DNA of 64,000 bases. Origin: Schistocerca nitens. Taxonomy: Eukaryota > Arthropoda > Insecta > Orthoptera > Acrididae. The notes below the pieces were generated by a model. The model was not told the DNA's origin, did not search any database, and saw nothing but the letters and a program-made list of their open reading frames with translations. Below, piece after piece: positions 1 to 13,200 of this stretch. A program made the translations under genes and the position numbers. The stretch is taken from contig NC_064616.1 in the NCBI RefSeq assembly GCF_023898315.1, forward strand, positions 295,542,934 through 295,606,933, given 5' to 3'. Position 1 is the first letter of the stretch. The number at the start of each line of letters is the position of its first letter.

Positions 1-450
1 AGTTTCAGCAACTGAGGTCTACTGACTGTTCCGAACATCATCAACTTCAGCGGATGGAGATATTCTGAAGATGGCCTAAGGCTAGGCCGGAACCAGTCAT
101 TTTAAATAAAATAATCATCGAAATCTAGATTGTGTCTGGATTTATTAGAATGTGTTTTATATTCAGACCAGAGGGCAGCAGCCAGTGTAAGTGGAGGACC
201 TACCATTTGTTTTAGCTAATGATGAGATGAGTGTTACAAAGCTTTTAGCATTTTGTGGATTCCTGGTACCAATGTTAGGTCTTAGATTGGTAGTTTTCAT
301 GTGTTGCAGAGCGGTTGGCTCATCTTTTTTTGTCTGGCAATCAGCCAATCACATATTTCTGCCATAATCTTTTAACTGGTCATGATTTTTTTTTAAAAAT
401 TGGATCTGGATTCTCAGTTAATCTTTTAAGAACTGACATTGGAAGATACT

Positions 451-532
<82 letters not shown>

Positions 533-1009
533 CACCAGGAGAGCTTCAAATAAACTATTTTTTGTTTCAGTATAGCTTTTTATAACTTTAAACCACTTGA
601 ATCACATTCATCACATCATCATTTTAGTACAGGTAATAAGAACATCAATGCCATCCAGCCAAAAATCCTACCAATATAACAGAAAATAGTGCCGGTAGTG
701 GTAGTGAAAGACTCCATCTCAGAACTATGATCAACAAAGAAAGGACATAAAAAAGGATGCAGCTTAACACTACATAATTTAATAGCCATCTGAAAGATGT
801 ACTGAAATTCAGCAACCATCTGCGAAAACAGAACAGGCTATTCAAAATGGAAAAGATATTTTTAGGCTGCAGTGAATATTGTAAACCTTGAAATATTACT
901 TATTTATTTCTCCCATGCAAGATTTCATATTTGTTTTTATGGAACTTTGTCAAATGCTGAAGAGATGTAGACTTAGAAACATTTTTAATGTGTTAATTTG
1001 AAATTGCAG
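1..1009. other. SZT2 intron upstream of first visible exon
   Basis: No coding exon can be supported here. The stretch ends in a splice acceptor (AAATTGCAG at 1001-1009), so it is read as the 3' part of an intron. Positions 1-130 carry a short GC-richer block with a small hairpin (CTAAGGCTAGGCC) followed by an A/T-rich stretch, which looks like the 3' end of an interspersed repeat but could not be assigned. The remainder is AT-rich. Confidence 0.6.
455..529. repeat. (GT)n(GA)n microsatellite
   Basis: A run of GT dinucleotides to about 490 switches directly to GA dinucleotides until about 529. It lies in intron sequence. Confidence 0.95.
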
Positions 1010-1223
1010 TTTACACTTAGCTTCCTGGATGAATGTGATAAAATCAAGATCCTGATGCATTTGCATTCATTCACATATGATTACCATTTGAGAAGCATTG
1101 CTGGTTACGTATCAGGTCGCCAAGCGCTTCTTCGTCAGGGTTATCATTTAACCCATTTTCTGGAAGATTTTATGAAGTACTACTCCAAAGCTCCCAATTT
1201 TGCAAGAAACCTTGTATATGCAG
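1010..1223 (+). CDS. SZT2: SZT2 exon a
   Basis: The exon follows acceptor TTGCAG and ends at donor G|GTAAGTT (1224). It reads in phase 0 from FTLSFLDECDKIKILMHLHS to NFARNLVYA and leaves one base of a split codon, completed by AT at 5100-5101 to give Asp. The GYVSGRQALLRQGYHLTHFL stretch is typical of a conserved globular segment. Confidence 0.85.
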
Positions 1224-4200
1224 GTAAGTTTTCTTTTTGAGCCATTGTATTTCAGAAGTTTACTAATTAATTATCTGAAAATAAAAATAAAAAAAAAAAC
1301 ATAATATTACTGCAGAGAATTAAGGAAACAAGGAACTTGTTTAAAAAAAATGGCTTAAATGGCTCTGAGCACTATGGGACTTAACAGGAACTTGTTTCTT
1401 CTCCAGTAGTTCATTCTGTGAACCACTAAATATTGTATGAAAACCCTGTGTCAGCTGACAGAAGTATCATATTTCTCTCTCTTCTCTTCCCCTTGCTCCC
1501 TTTCTCTTTTCTTGATAAAAATTTAAGAAGGAACGTACATTTTTCTGTTTCTTATGCAGCAATATGAGTAAAATATGGAACTGTCTGAAAAATGAAAATT
1601 TAACTTTTGCCCTAGGAATAGACACAAAAGTGGTGTGTTCAGCACTCATCAGCTTTGTGTTGCCTGCCATTCCTGGTATTTATTTAATAATTATTCTTAA
1701 AATTGAGAGACTTGTTCAGAATTATACTAAAAACAGATTTATTTCTTATGTTTTGTTTGATTAATTTGAATTTCATCTTACTGCATACATTGTTATGTAT
1801 AAAATGACTAAGAGCACTGATAGTCACTCAGCTTTAAAACAAAATGTTATACGGTACACATGTGCTAAAGAAGTAATGATGACTGCTCAATCTTTCAAGC
1901 TCTTGTTCTCCTCCATAGAAGGAAATTTAAACATAGGTGCATAAGACACTTCTAACACTGCAACATTATGTATTCAATGCATAAGAAAATTGGTACTTTG
2001 TTTGCATGTCTACAGGAAGAGAAGCTAAAAGACATTCTAGTATCTAACCAGTGACTGTGTAAAAGACTTCTGGATGCTCACCAGCCTTTGGAATGTACTT
2101 GGAATTCGACATGATTGCCCTAAATGGTTATAAATTATTTTCTTGTAGTTTTTTTCAGTGTCATTTTGCCAACAAGGTTTATTTAAAAAGGATGAAGCGT
2201 TTGGTTGGTAGGAATAGATTTATTGGTTTGAGGTACAGAAACCTAATCCCATTCAAAGTAATCTTTTTGGTAATGCACACACTTCACCCAACACTCCTAA
2301 CGTTATTCAAAATACTTCAGGATTAAGTCTTTTCGAATAGTGATTAGCCAGGTCTTCATATTCCACATGATGTTTTGTTTTTATCCATCATGTTCCTTTC
2401 AGGGGCATTTTCAGCTTGGGAGATAGCCGAAAGTCACATGGGGCCATGTTGGTAAGTAGGAAGCCTGAATAACCACAGGAACATTGTGTTTGGTGAATAA
2501 AGTCTGAATCAGATTTGCAGGAGGGGCAGTTGCAGATGGTGTTGCTTCTGCCCTATCATCATCAAATGCAGTATGAATTTTGTGGACACTCTACTCTTGT
2601 TCAAATCCTCAATCAAAACTGAATGTACCAATCCAGTTCTTCACACCTACCTCATTTGCAAGTTCTTGTACTGTGATATGACATTCTTCCATGCCCAGTG
2701 TCTGCACTTGCTCAATGACATTGTCATTTCCTCTTGTTGTGGGGCTGATGAAATATTGTCCACTGTCAACTGATGTGGGGCCATCTTTGAATCAGTTGCA
2801 GGACTCCTTTATCTATGAGTTGCTCATGGCATCATCCCCAGAAGCTTGTTGAATCTTGCAAATGGTTTGCATTTGGGTAACTCTAAGTTTTTGGCAAGAT
2901 TTGATGTTATTTCACTGCTCTGTTTTTCTGTCATTTAACAACTTACTGGAATCTGATGAGTGCTCACAACAGGTCCATGTCCATGACTGTCCCCCACCAC
3001 ATCTCCACCAAAGTAAGTTGTCCGCACTTCTTTTGTTTCCCGTGAAACAAGAAGGTCTGATACTGTTTGAACACCCGTGATACTATGAAAGTTTATTTGT
3101 CAGTGTGTCTCAGAATTGGTTCTCAATTTAAGTACAATTAAGTAACTCAAAATAGTCCAGAAACAATGCATTATACAGATCTATATTGTATAGTTCATTA
3201 AATTTTAATGTACTCATCTACAATAAATTCATCTTCTGTGTCCACAGAAGAGTGAATTGTTTGCATTTGATTGTAACTGCTTGTCTATAATGCAAATTTC
3301 TACCTTAATCAAACAGTTGAAAATCCAGGACGAAATAATGACAGTATTGTGAAAAGAATAGATTACTACTCACCATATAGAGGAGATGTTGAGCTGCAGA
3401 TGGGCACAACAGAAAGACTGCTAAACATGTGAGCTTTTGGCCAAAAGACCTACTTCTAAAAATAGACAATACACACACATTCACACAAGCACAACTCACA
3501 CACACATGACCACAGTGTCTGGTCACTGACCAGAGACAATGGTCATCTTGGTTGTCATAATTTGAATAGTTTTCTGCCTGTAATAATGCGTAATGACTGA
3601 AAATATTTGTAAAGAAAATTTATGTGGTTAGAAAGCAGAGTCTTTCATTGAGGACAAGGTAACAGGTCTGACAGAGGATTTATTGAGTGATCTGTTGGAA
3701 CATTAATTTCTGAGTATATGTCAAAGAGAATGAAGCAGCCTGAGGAATGTGACTGTTTGAAACTGAAAACAGGAAAAATAAGTAGCTTTTAAATAAGTAC
3801 ATTCGGTGCCTGAATGAAGTCAATTCCAATGCGCTATGGTGACTTAAGATGTGTAGAAGTGCTCAGTGCTTCAAAACAGGCTAATGACACACAAAATTCA
3901 TTTGAAATTCAGCAACTATCAGGATGTCGGCCTGAAGTTTTTTGCTGTAGTATCCTTGTTGTTTCTCTCAAAGATGATGAAGATTATCACCATATGCTCT
4001 AATCTTTATTTTTATTTTATACTGCAAGAATATTTCATACAACTGCCTGGATGCCACAAATTTTCCACTTGATCAATTGATATATTTTTGAGTTGTCTGT
4101 TATGGCAGATTATTTAAACTAGAACAGTGAGGATTTCTTTTCAGATTTATTGTGCAAGTTGGATTTTGCAAATTTCTATTTGATTGAAATAGTCTCAAAC

Positions 4201-7200
4201 TAAACTGTAAATAATCAAGAGAAGAAGAAATGAAGACTTACTGAAAGAACAGAAGCTGAGAAGTAGTATTAGTATTTCTTCAAAATTAACTACATTAAGA
4301 AAATGAAATATTAAGACAGTTATGAAAGGGTTTTTGTACTAGACAGATGTATGGTGAACAGTGCATCAGTTGCATGTTAACTTTAAAATCCTAGCAGCCA
4401 CTGAAATCAGAATATGGGCTTCTAAAATCTCATACATATATGTTAGCTACATGAGTGTCAGACCACCAAACTGAAATATTTATCATAATAATAATATTAC
4501 TAACAACAATACAAATGTATATTATTTTGTAATAGAAAATCATGTATGGAAGACAAAATAATGATGTGAAGAAAAAACATCATCTGCTACACAGAGGAAA
4601 TGTTTAATAGCAGTGAGGCACTTAAAAAGTGAATGATGATTGCTGCTTAGCTTTTGAACTTTTTATCATAGCAGAGCACACACATTGGCACTGTAACAAA
4701 ATTGACTTGTGTTGACAGAAGCAAGGTTTAAATCCCTGTCCAACCATTCTTGATAAAATTATTTGTGGTTTTTCTAGACAATTTGAGGCAAATGGTTTTC
4801 CTAGACAACTTGAGGCAAATGCTTCGATAGTTCCTATGAGTGAGGTATGGGAAATTGCATTCCCCATACTGTACAGATGAATAAATAGTCCATTTATGAT
4901 GACCATGACCGTGCTGTTGTTAGGAAGGTCAGCTCTGACCTCATCCTCCTCGCCATTTTTGTTATCATGTTCCTCTATTATAAGAATGTCTAATTCCTCT
5001 GCAGTTTTAATATTGAGACTTGGGCTTCTACTGTTTTCTTCTAATTTGATAAGAAATGCTGCAGGAAATTTTTTATCTTAAGAGTACTGTTGGTTTCAGA
5101 TGTACTGGATGTGGAAGACCTGACAACACCAGCCCGTCAACTTTTCAACTACCTTTTGAGTCATGAGAAGCAGTATCGGATGGAAGTTTTTCGAATGGTT
5201 CCAGTGACTTATGAAATTGATACTCCATATGTAAGTATAATCACATGTGGGAAAGATGTAATTTATTTCATTTTAAGTCATCATGAAGTACCATGTTATC
5301 AGTTTGTCCAATTATTTTTACAGGATAATGAATATGTTCTTGTTCAACTTGAAAATACACCTCATATCACATATAAAGATGCTCATGATGTGAAACGTAC
5401 AGATGATTTTGATATCACCTTGATTGTATCTCATAATTCGTTTTTATATGATCAAGCTGAGAAGTCCATTGAAGAGTCAACATTACGGCTGAAATATTAC
5501 ATTATTTTAACAAGTCGCAGGTGAGTTCTGTGCATGTAATAAATATTAATTGATGATTAGTTGTCCAAATGTCATTATTTTGTATTTTTTAAATAATTGT
5601 TTATGCAGAATATAATGTATGGCCAAATGTGTTTCTGTCCAAGCTTCAATTGTTAATAAGAAGGAGGAGAAGACTCATCTGCAATATACAGCGTGTAAAT
5701 TATACCAAACTCGTACCTCAGGAACTCCCAGCGCAGTGTGAATAAAAACTGTGCCACTCTTTGCAGTTCACTCTTATGAACTAAATGTTTCTGTTTCTCA
5801 GCTTATTTACTAACATGTGTATTTAAAGAAACAGGCTCATAACTTGGTCAATAAGCCTTCCATTTGTACGAACTTTAGCTTCTATTTGCAGAAAAGATGC
5901 CACACCTGATACGGCATAGTGTGAGCTTTGGATCTTCAGCCATACCTATTTCACTTTTCTGTGATTTGCTGAAATTGTTTCAGACAAATATCAGAACTGG
6001 TTCTTAAACAACACAAGGTCACTTCATACTGTCATCCTTCCCCAACCTATTGTTTTGTCTTTAGTTATCTAAATGACCAAGAGATATCAAACTCTAGGCA
6101 CCCATTTCCTTTCACCCTATTTTTGGACTTGTATTATGTCTGTGATGTGTGAAGTAAAGTACAGCCATAGATTTTTTAACTCCCAGGTTATATTTGTCTA
6201 CCTCAATGTCCATGTCATATTCTGCTGTACATGGTAACTTCATCATTTTCCTCATTTAAAATGTCTTTTAAAAGGATAACTTATTTTATGATTCCCTTAT
6301 ATTCCTTCCAGTGTCAAATGTTGTGTGTTCTTGTCAACCAAACACAAGCCCCAAACCAATATAACTATTATGGCTTTGTTGTCTGCCAATTGTATTGTGT
6401 TAACCTTTTCTGTATGCTGTGTTTAATGATTGTGTTTCCCTTTCACAGCATTTTGTGGAACTTCCTGTGTGCTGCATGCCTACAGTGCTAGTTTTGTACT
6501 TATTATGATATTCTGATAAAAATATCTTTCTCACATATAAATTAATTATAAACTGAAACTGTTGTGCAGACTATTGGGAGGCTCTCAAAATATTATGGTT
6601 ATCCATTGTAAATCAGTTTCAGTTTACATACACCACTTCATTGTATATTAATCAAATACATGCAGTTAACTCCAGACCCATTCCCATAACGCCAATGTAA
6701 ACACATTGATCCAGATTCAATCCCTGCATATTCACATCCTCTCAGTTTCCACACTCAGTGTATTTCATAAAAATACTACCGAATTAAATTTTTTTAAGAA
6801 ATCTGATTTTGGTTATTTTTTCATTTTATTCAATAAGATAAGTGATGGGATGTGTGATGTTGAATTCAGTAATTGTACATACTTTTAAACAGGGAACTGT
6901 ACCCGAAGCTAGAAATTGAAAGGAAACTTGGAAAGTTCTGCACAGTTTCAACTGCTACACATGAACAACCACAGCAGCCTTTGCCTGATGACCAGTGCAG
7001 TGATAAGAATGCTTCTGACAGTGAAACTGTTCACAGTGGGCTTGAATCATCAACAAGTTCAGAACATACAAAGGACATCAGTGTCCCAACACAAACACAG
7101 ATAAGGTATTTCATGGACATAATTGGATTTTTAATTGAAACTAGAAGTGGTGTTTACAATTACATTATTCAGACAAATTGAAAGATGATTGTAAGCAGAG

Positions 7201-10200
7201 AACACACTCAAATGTTAATCTGTAAGTAAACAACAAATATCACTGTCAGTCTATCTGGCACAATGTAGGAACATAGGCATGTATATGCATGTGTGTTTGT
7301 GTATTTCACTCTAGATCGTCAAAGGATAACTCTGAAAGCTAGCAAGTTTTCTTCCTTTTGTGCATGCCTTTTGACAACTCAGTGCTACTGCCTTTCAGTG
7401 AGTGGTCTCCTTTAATGCTAAAATATTTACATCCTACAAGAACTTTCCTACAACATTAATACCACATTTAATTTATTTCGTCATGCAGTGAGTTAGAAGA
7501 GAGTCTCCTCTTTTCATCTTATGTGCATAAAAACTTGAATAAGTGTAACCCTCTGTGAAAGTACTTAATGTGACTCAGCTTAGCATGTGCCCTTTTAGCC
7601 ATGTTTCTGTGTTCTAAATTAGATGCTGTATGAGCTTACTTAGTTTTTCAGGCTGCACTTGAAGAAAATTCAGTGTTATGTGAACTAGCACCTGAATAGC
7701 TCTCTTGCGCAATCTAAATAAATGCTAGGCTGAAGTTAGCTCTTCCAAGCACCACTTTACAGATAACTTATTGTTGCTAAATATGTGTGAAGTAATATGT
7801 GGCATGTCCCATAAATATGTGCTGTATAGAATAGTGATTCATAAGTCAATACAAATTTAAATATGTTTTGAGAAATAAAGTACTTCATAGATAAGCTTTC
7901 CATATCAAGATAAAAGTGTAGCATTTTACTTTAGAGTAACGTTTGGAGTAATGATATGGGGAAAACATTTCATAATTAGTATCCTATCACAGACATGTAA
8001 TTAAAAACAGTGGCAGTTTACAAATCTAGATCAACAAGTACTTTGTAAGTACCCTAGATTAGACCCTACATCTTCTTGCAACACCTTATGGAATTGTGAA
8101 ATACCTTTAGTGTAGACTGCTGCAACAATGCTTCACTTAGTTTCTCATTCAGTCTATTCGTTTGTTCATAACTACTAACATAACATTTCATTCATCTTGC
8201 GCTAACATAGTCATCTACACATTAAAGTTAAAAAAAAAACATGAGATGCAAAAATCAGCATCATCTTGTAACAACTGGTCCATTCCGATGCATAATTATC
8301 ACAGTGGATCAATCACTCGAAAATACCTTGTAAGCAATGATTGTCATATCTACCAGCATAGTATCTGAAATACAGTCATCTCAGTATATCTGCATGATTC
8401 TCACTTTGTTTTGTTGTGGTCTACCAATATTTTCACAAATAACTTTAAGGAGTCTGTGTTCTACTGTGTATGTATAAACATGCTATGATCCTTAAAGAGG
8501 CCTTGATGTGACACAAAACATATAAATTGTGGGGCTGTGGTGTATTGCTACAAGATTTACCATGTATTGGCTGTGGGTATCGTCATCTTTAAATTGTTCA
8601 TTTAGATCTTCATGTGTTAAAATATAAATAATATACAATGAAGTGATAAAAATCACACTATAGCGGTATACCCTTGTACAGATGGTGGTAGTATTGGGTA
8701 CACAAGTATAAAAGGGCAGTGCATTGGCAGAGCTATCATTTGCACTTAGTTGCTTCATGTGGAAAATTTCCATTGTGATTATGACCACATGATGGTAATT
8801 AACAGACTTCAAATGCAGAATAGTAGTTGGAGCTAGACGCATGAGACATTCCAATTTGGAAATCATTAGGAATTTCAATATTCCAAGAACCACAGTGTAA
8901 AGAGTATGCTGAGAATACAAAATTTCAGGCATTACCTCTCCCCATGGACAATGCAGTGACTGACAGCCTTCATTTAATGACCAGGAGCAGCAGTGTTTGT
9001 ATAGAGTTGTCAGTGGTAGTAGACAAGTAACACTGCCTGAAATAACCACAGAAATCAATGTGGAATGTATGATGAATATGCCCGCTAGGCCACTGCTATC
9101 AAACAGCCGAAGTGAGAGCCTTCGCTAACTGCATGACATCACCTGCATTGCCTCTCCAGGGCTCGTAATCATATTGATTGGGCCCTTGACAACTCAAAAC
9201 ATGTGATCTGGTCAGATGAGTCCTAATTTCAGTTGGTAAGAGTTGATGGTAGGATTTGAGTGTGGTGCAGACCCCACAAAGCCATGGACCTAAGTCGTCA
9301 ACAAGGCACTCTGCAAGCTGGTGGTGGCTCCATAATGGTGTGGGTTGTGTTTACATAGAATGGACAGGGCCCTCTGGTCAAACTGCACCAATGATTGACT
9401 GCAAATGTTTATGTTCAGCTACTTGGCGACCATTTGCAGCCATTCATGGACTTCATGCTCCCAAGCAATGATGTCATGGCACCAGGACACAACTGTTCAT
9501 GTTTGGTTTGAAGAACAATCTGGAGAATTCGAGAAAATGATCTGTCCACGCTGATTACTCAGTATGAATCCCATTGAACATATATGGAACATAATTGAGA
9601 GGTCAGTTTCTGCACAAACTCCTGCACTGGCAACACTTTTGCAATTATGGGTGGATGTAGAGGTAGCACAGCTCAATATTTCTGCAGGGGACTTCCAAAA
9701 ACTTTTTGAGTCCATGCCATGATGAGTTGCTGCACTACACTGGGCAAAATGATGTGATATTGGGAGGTATCTCATGACTTTTGTCACGTCATTGTAGTGA
9801 AGACAGTATGAATTCATCTTAGTTATCTGCATCATATATTTAGAAATCACATAAACTACCTCTTTAAGAAGGGAAGAGATTTTAATAACTCACATGATCA
9901 TAGTGGCAGTGTTTGCTACTAAATACTAAATGTGACTGTAGCTAGGGTAGTGGGCATTTTGTCTCTTTTTTTCTTGTCAAGTGACCTGTAGAACAAAACA
10001 AATTTTTTCAGGAAATCTTAATGATTTTTGCCTTATACTTTCATTGGTAACTAACTTAAGAAGAAACCATTTTTTATGTAATTTTGTTGCTTTCAGACAA
10101 GAATCTGTGAACTACTTGGGCTACTATTCGTCACACGAACAGTTGATGCAGCAGCTTATTTTGGAACAAGCATCCACTTCATGTAATCGCATAAAGAGCA

Positions 10201-13200
10201 TGGTAGCAAAAGGAATGGTTGATTGCAGAACTCATTTGTTATGGGATAAACTTCAGTGTTCTCCAAAAGACACCAAGGAAATGGTAATGTGATTTTTTAT
10301 ACAATTTTTCGTTGTGCCCAGTTGAATTTCAACAGAAAATGAACTCAGTCTGAAAACTCTGCTTGTTGCTCACTTCATTTAATTAATTTGTGTTTTCTAT
10401 GGCATGTTAGAAATATTAAATTCTTACTTAAGAAGGTAGTAGTGAAAGTAAAATGTCCAGATTTATTTAAAATTATTATTTTTTTAAAAAATTTTCTTAG
10501 ATATGAAACTTCCTGGCAGATTAAAACTGTATGCTGGACTGAGACTCGAACTCTGGACCTTTGCCTTTTGCAGGCAAGTGCTCTGCCAACTGAGCTACCC
10601 AAGCACAACTCACGACCCATCCTCAAGCTTTACTTACACCAGTACCTCATCTCCTACCTTCCAAACTTCACAGAATCTCTCTTGTGAACCCTGCAGAATA
10701 ATCGTTCCTGGAAGAAATACTATTGTGGAGACATGGTTTAGCCACGGCCTGGGGGATGTTTCCACTCGAACTCAAAATTTTATTCTGGAAACATCCCCCA
10801 GGCTGTGGCTAAGCCATGCCTCTGCAATATCCTTTCTTCTAGGCGTGTTAGTTCTGCAAGGTTTGCAGGAGAGCTGTGAAATTTGGAAGGAAGGAGACAA
10901 GATACTGGCAGAAGTAAAGCTATGAGGACAGTTCATGAGTCAAGCTTGGGTTGTTGGTAGAGTAGTTGCCACGAAGAAAAAAGCTCCATAGTTCGAGTCT
11001 CAGTCTGGCAAACAGTTTTAATCTGCCAGGAAGTTTCATATCAGTGCACACTCCACTGCAGAGTGAAAATTCCATTCTGAGTACATCCCCCAGTCTGTGG
11101 CTAAGCTATGTCTCTGTAATATCCTTTCTTACAGGAGTGCTAGTTCTGCAAGGTTCGCAGAAGAGCTTCTGCGAAGTTTGGAAGGTAGAGATGGGATACT
11201 GGTGGAAGTAAAGCTGTGTGGACAGGTGTTGTGTTGTGCTTAGGCAGTTTAGTTGGTACAGCACTTGCCCATGAAAGGCAAAGGTCCAGAGTTTGAGTCT
11301 CTGTGCGACACACAGTTTTAATCTGCCAGAAAGTTTCATATCAGTGCACACACTGCTGCAGGGTGCAAATTTCATTCTGGACTTTGTTTGATTATAATAC
11401 CAAATCTTTGTCCAAGCAGAGGTGGTTATTAGACTAGATAAGAAATAATGGTCCACCAAAAGAGATTTATAATGTTTTAAAACCTTCCAAACTTCACAGA
11501 AGCTGTCTTGCGAACCTCACAGAATAATCGTTCCTTGAAGAAAGGCTATTGCGGAGACATGGCTTAGCCACGGCTTGGAGCATGTTTCCACTTGAACTCA
11601 AAATTTTATTCTGGAAACATCCCCCAGGGGCTCAGAGAATTTAGCATTGTTGTTGTTGTTGCCTTCAATCCAGAGACTGGTTTGCTGCAGCTCTCCATGC
11701 TTCTCTATCCTGTGCGAGTTTCTTCATCTCCAAGTAACTACTGCAGTATACATCCTTCTGGATCTGCTTAGTGTATTCATCTCTTGGTCTCCCTCTACAA
11801 TTTTTACCCTCCATGCTTCCCTCCAATACTAAACTGGTGGTCCGTTAATGCCTCAGAATGTGTCCTACCAACCGATTCCTTCTTTTACTCAGATTGTGCC
11901 ACAAATTCCTCTTCTCCCCAATTCTGTCCAGTACCTCCTCATTAGTAACCTGATCTACCCATTTAATCTTCGGCATTCTTCTGTACCACCACATTTCGAA
12001 AACTTCTACTCTCTTCTTGTCTAAACTATTTATCGTCCATGTTTGACTTCCATACATGGCTACACTCCATACAAATACTTTGATAAAAGACTTTCTGGCA
12101 CTTAAATCTATACTTGATGTTAACAAATTTCTCTTCTACAGAAACGCTTTCCTTGCCTTAGCCAGACTACATTTTATATCCTCTCTACTTTGACCATAAT
12201 CAGCTATTTTGCCCCCCAAATAGCAAAAATCATCTACATCTTTGAATGTGTCATTTCCTAATGTAATTCCCTCAGCATCACCTGATTTAATCCAACTACA
12301 TTCCATTATCCTTGTTCTGCTTTTTCTGATGTTCATCTTATATTCTCCTTTCAAGACACAGTCCATTCCATTCAACTGCTCTTCCAGGTCCTTTGCCGTC
12401 TCTGACAGATTACAATGTCATCGGCAAACCTCAATGTTTTTTATTTCTTCTCCGTGGATTTTAATTCCTACTCAAAATTTTTCTTTTGTTTCCTTTACTG
12501 CTTGCTCAATATACAGTTTGAATAATATCGGGGGTAGGCTACAACCCTGTCTTACGCCCTTCTCAACCACTGCTTTCCTTTCATGCCCCTTGACTCTTAT
12601 AACTGCCATCTGGTTTCTGTACAGATTGTGAATAGCCTTTCACTCCCTGTCTCTTACCACTGCCACCTTCAGAATTTGAAAGAGAGTATTCCAGTCAACA
12701 TTGTCGAAAGATTTCTCCAAGTCCACTAATGCTAGAAACGTAGGTTTGTCTTTCCTTGATCTATCTTCTGAGGTATTGTAGGGTCGGTATTGTCTCGCTA
12801 GTTGTAACATTTCTACGGAATCCAAATTGATTTTCCCTGAGGTCAGCTTCTACCAGTTTTTCCATTCATCTGTAAAGAATTCATGTTAGTATTTTGCAAC
12901 CATGACGTATTAAAACGATAGTTCGGTAATTTTCACACCTGTCAACACCCGTTTTCTTTGGGATGGGAATTACTATATTCTTCCTGAAGTCTGAAGGTAT
13001 GTCTCCTGTCTCGTACATCTTGCCCACCAGATGATAGTTTTTTTTGTCATGGCTGGCCCTCCCTAGGCTATCAGTAGTTCTAATGGAATGTTGTCTATTC
13101 CCGGGACCTTTTTTTGACTTGGGTCCTTCAGTGCTCTGTCAAATTCTTTACACAGTATCATATCTCCCATTTCATCTTCATCTATGTCCTCTTCCATTTC

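Noticed and set aside
455..529. CRISPR-like or satellite array
   Set aside because: All short-period arrays in the window are dinucleotide or hexamer microsatellites or homopolymers; no regular repeats with unique spacers exist.
8492..9058. 188-codon minus-strand ORF across the left part of the Tc1-like element
   Set aside because: It lies antisense to the transposase fragments, has no recognisable motif, and crosses the transposon border.
10532..10605. Functional tRNA gene
   Set aside because: The B box is good, but the anticodon loop and acceptor stem are wrong, and the sequence repeats as part of a fold-back family.
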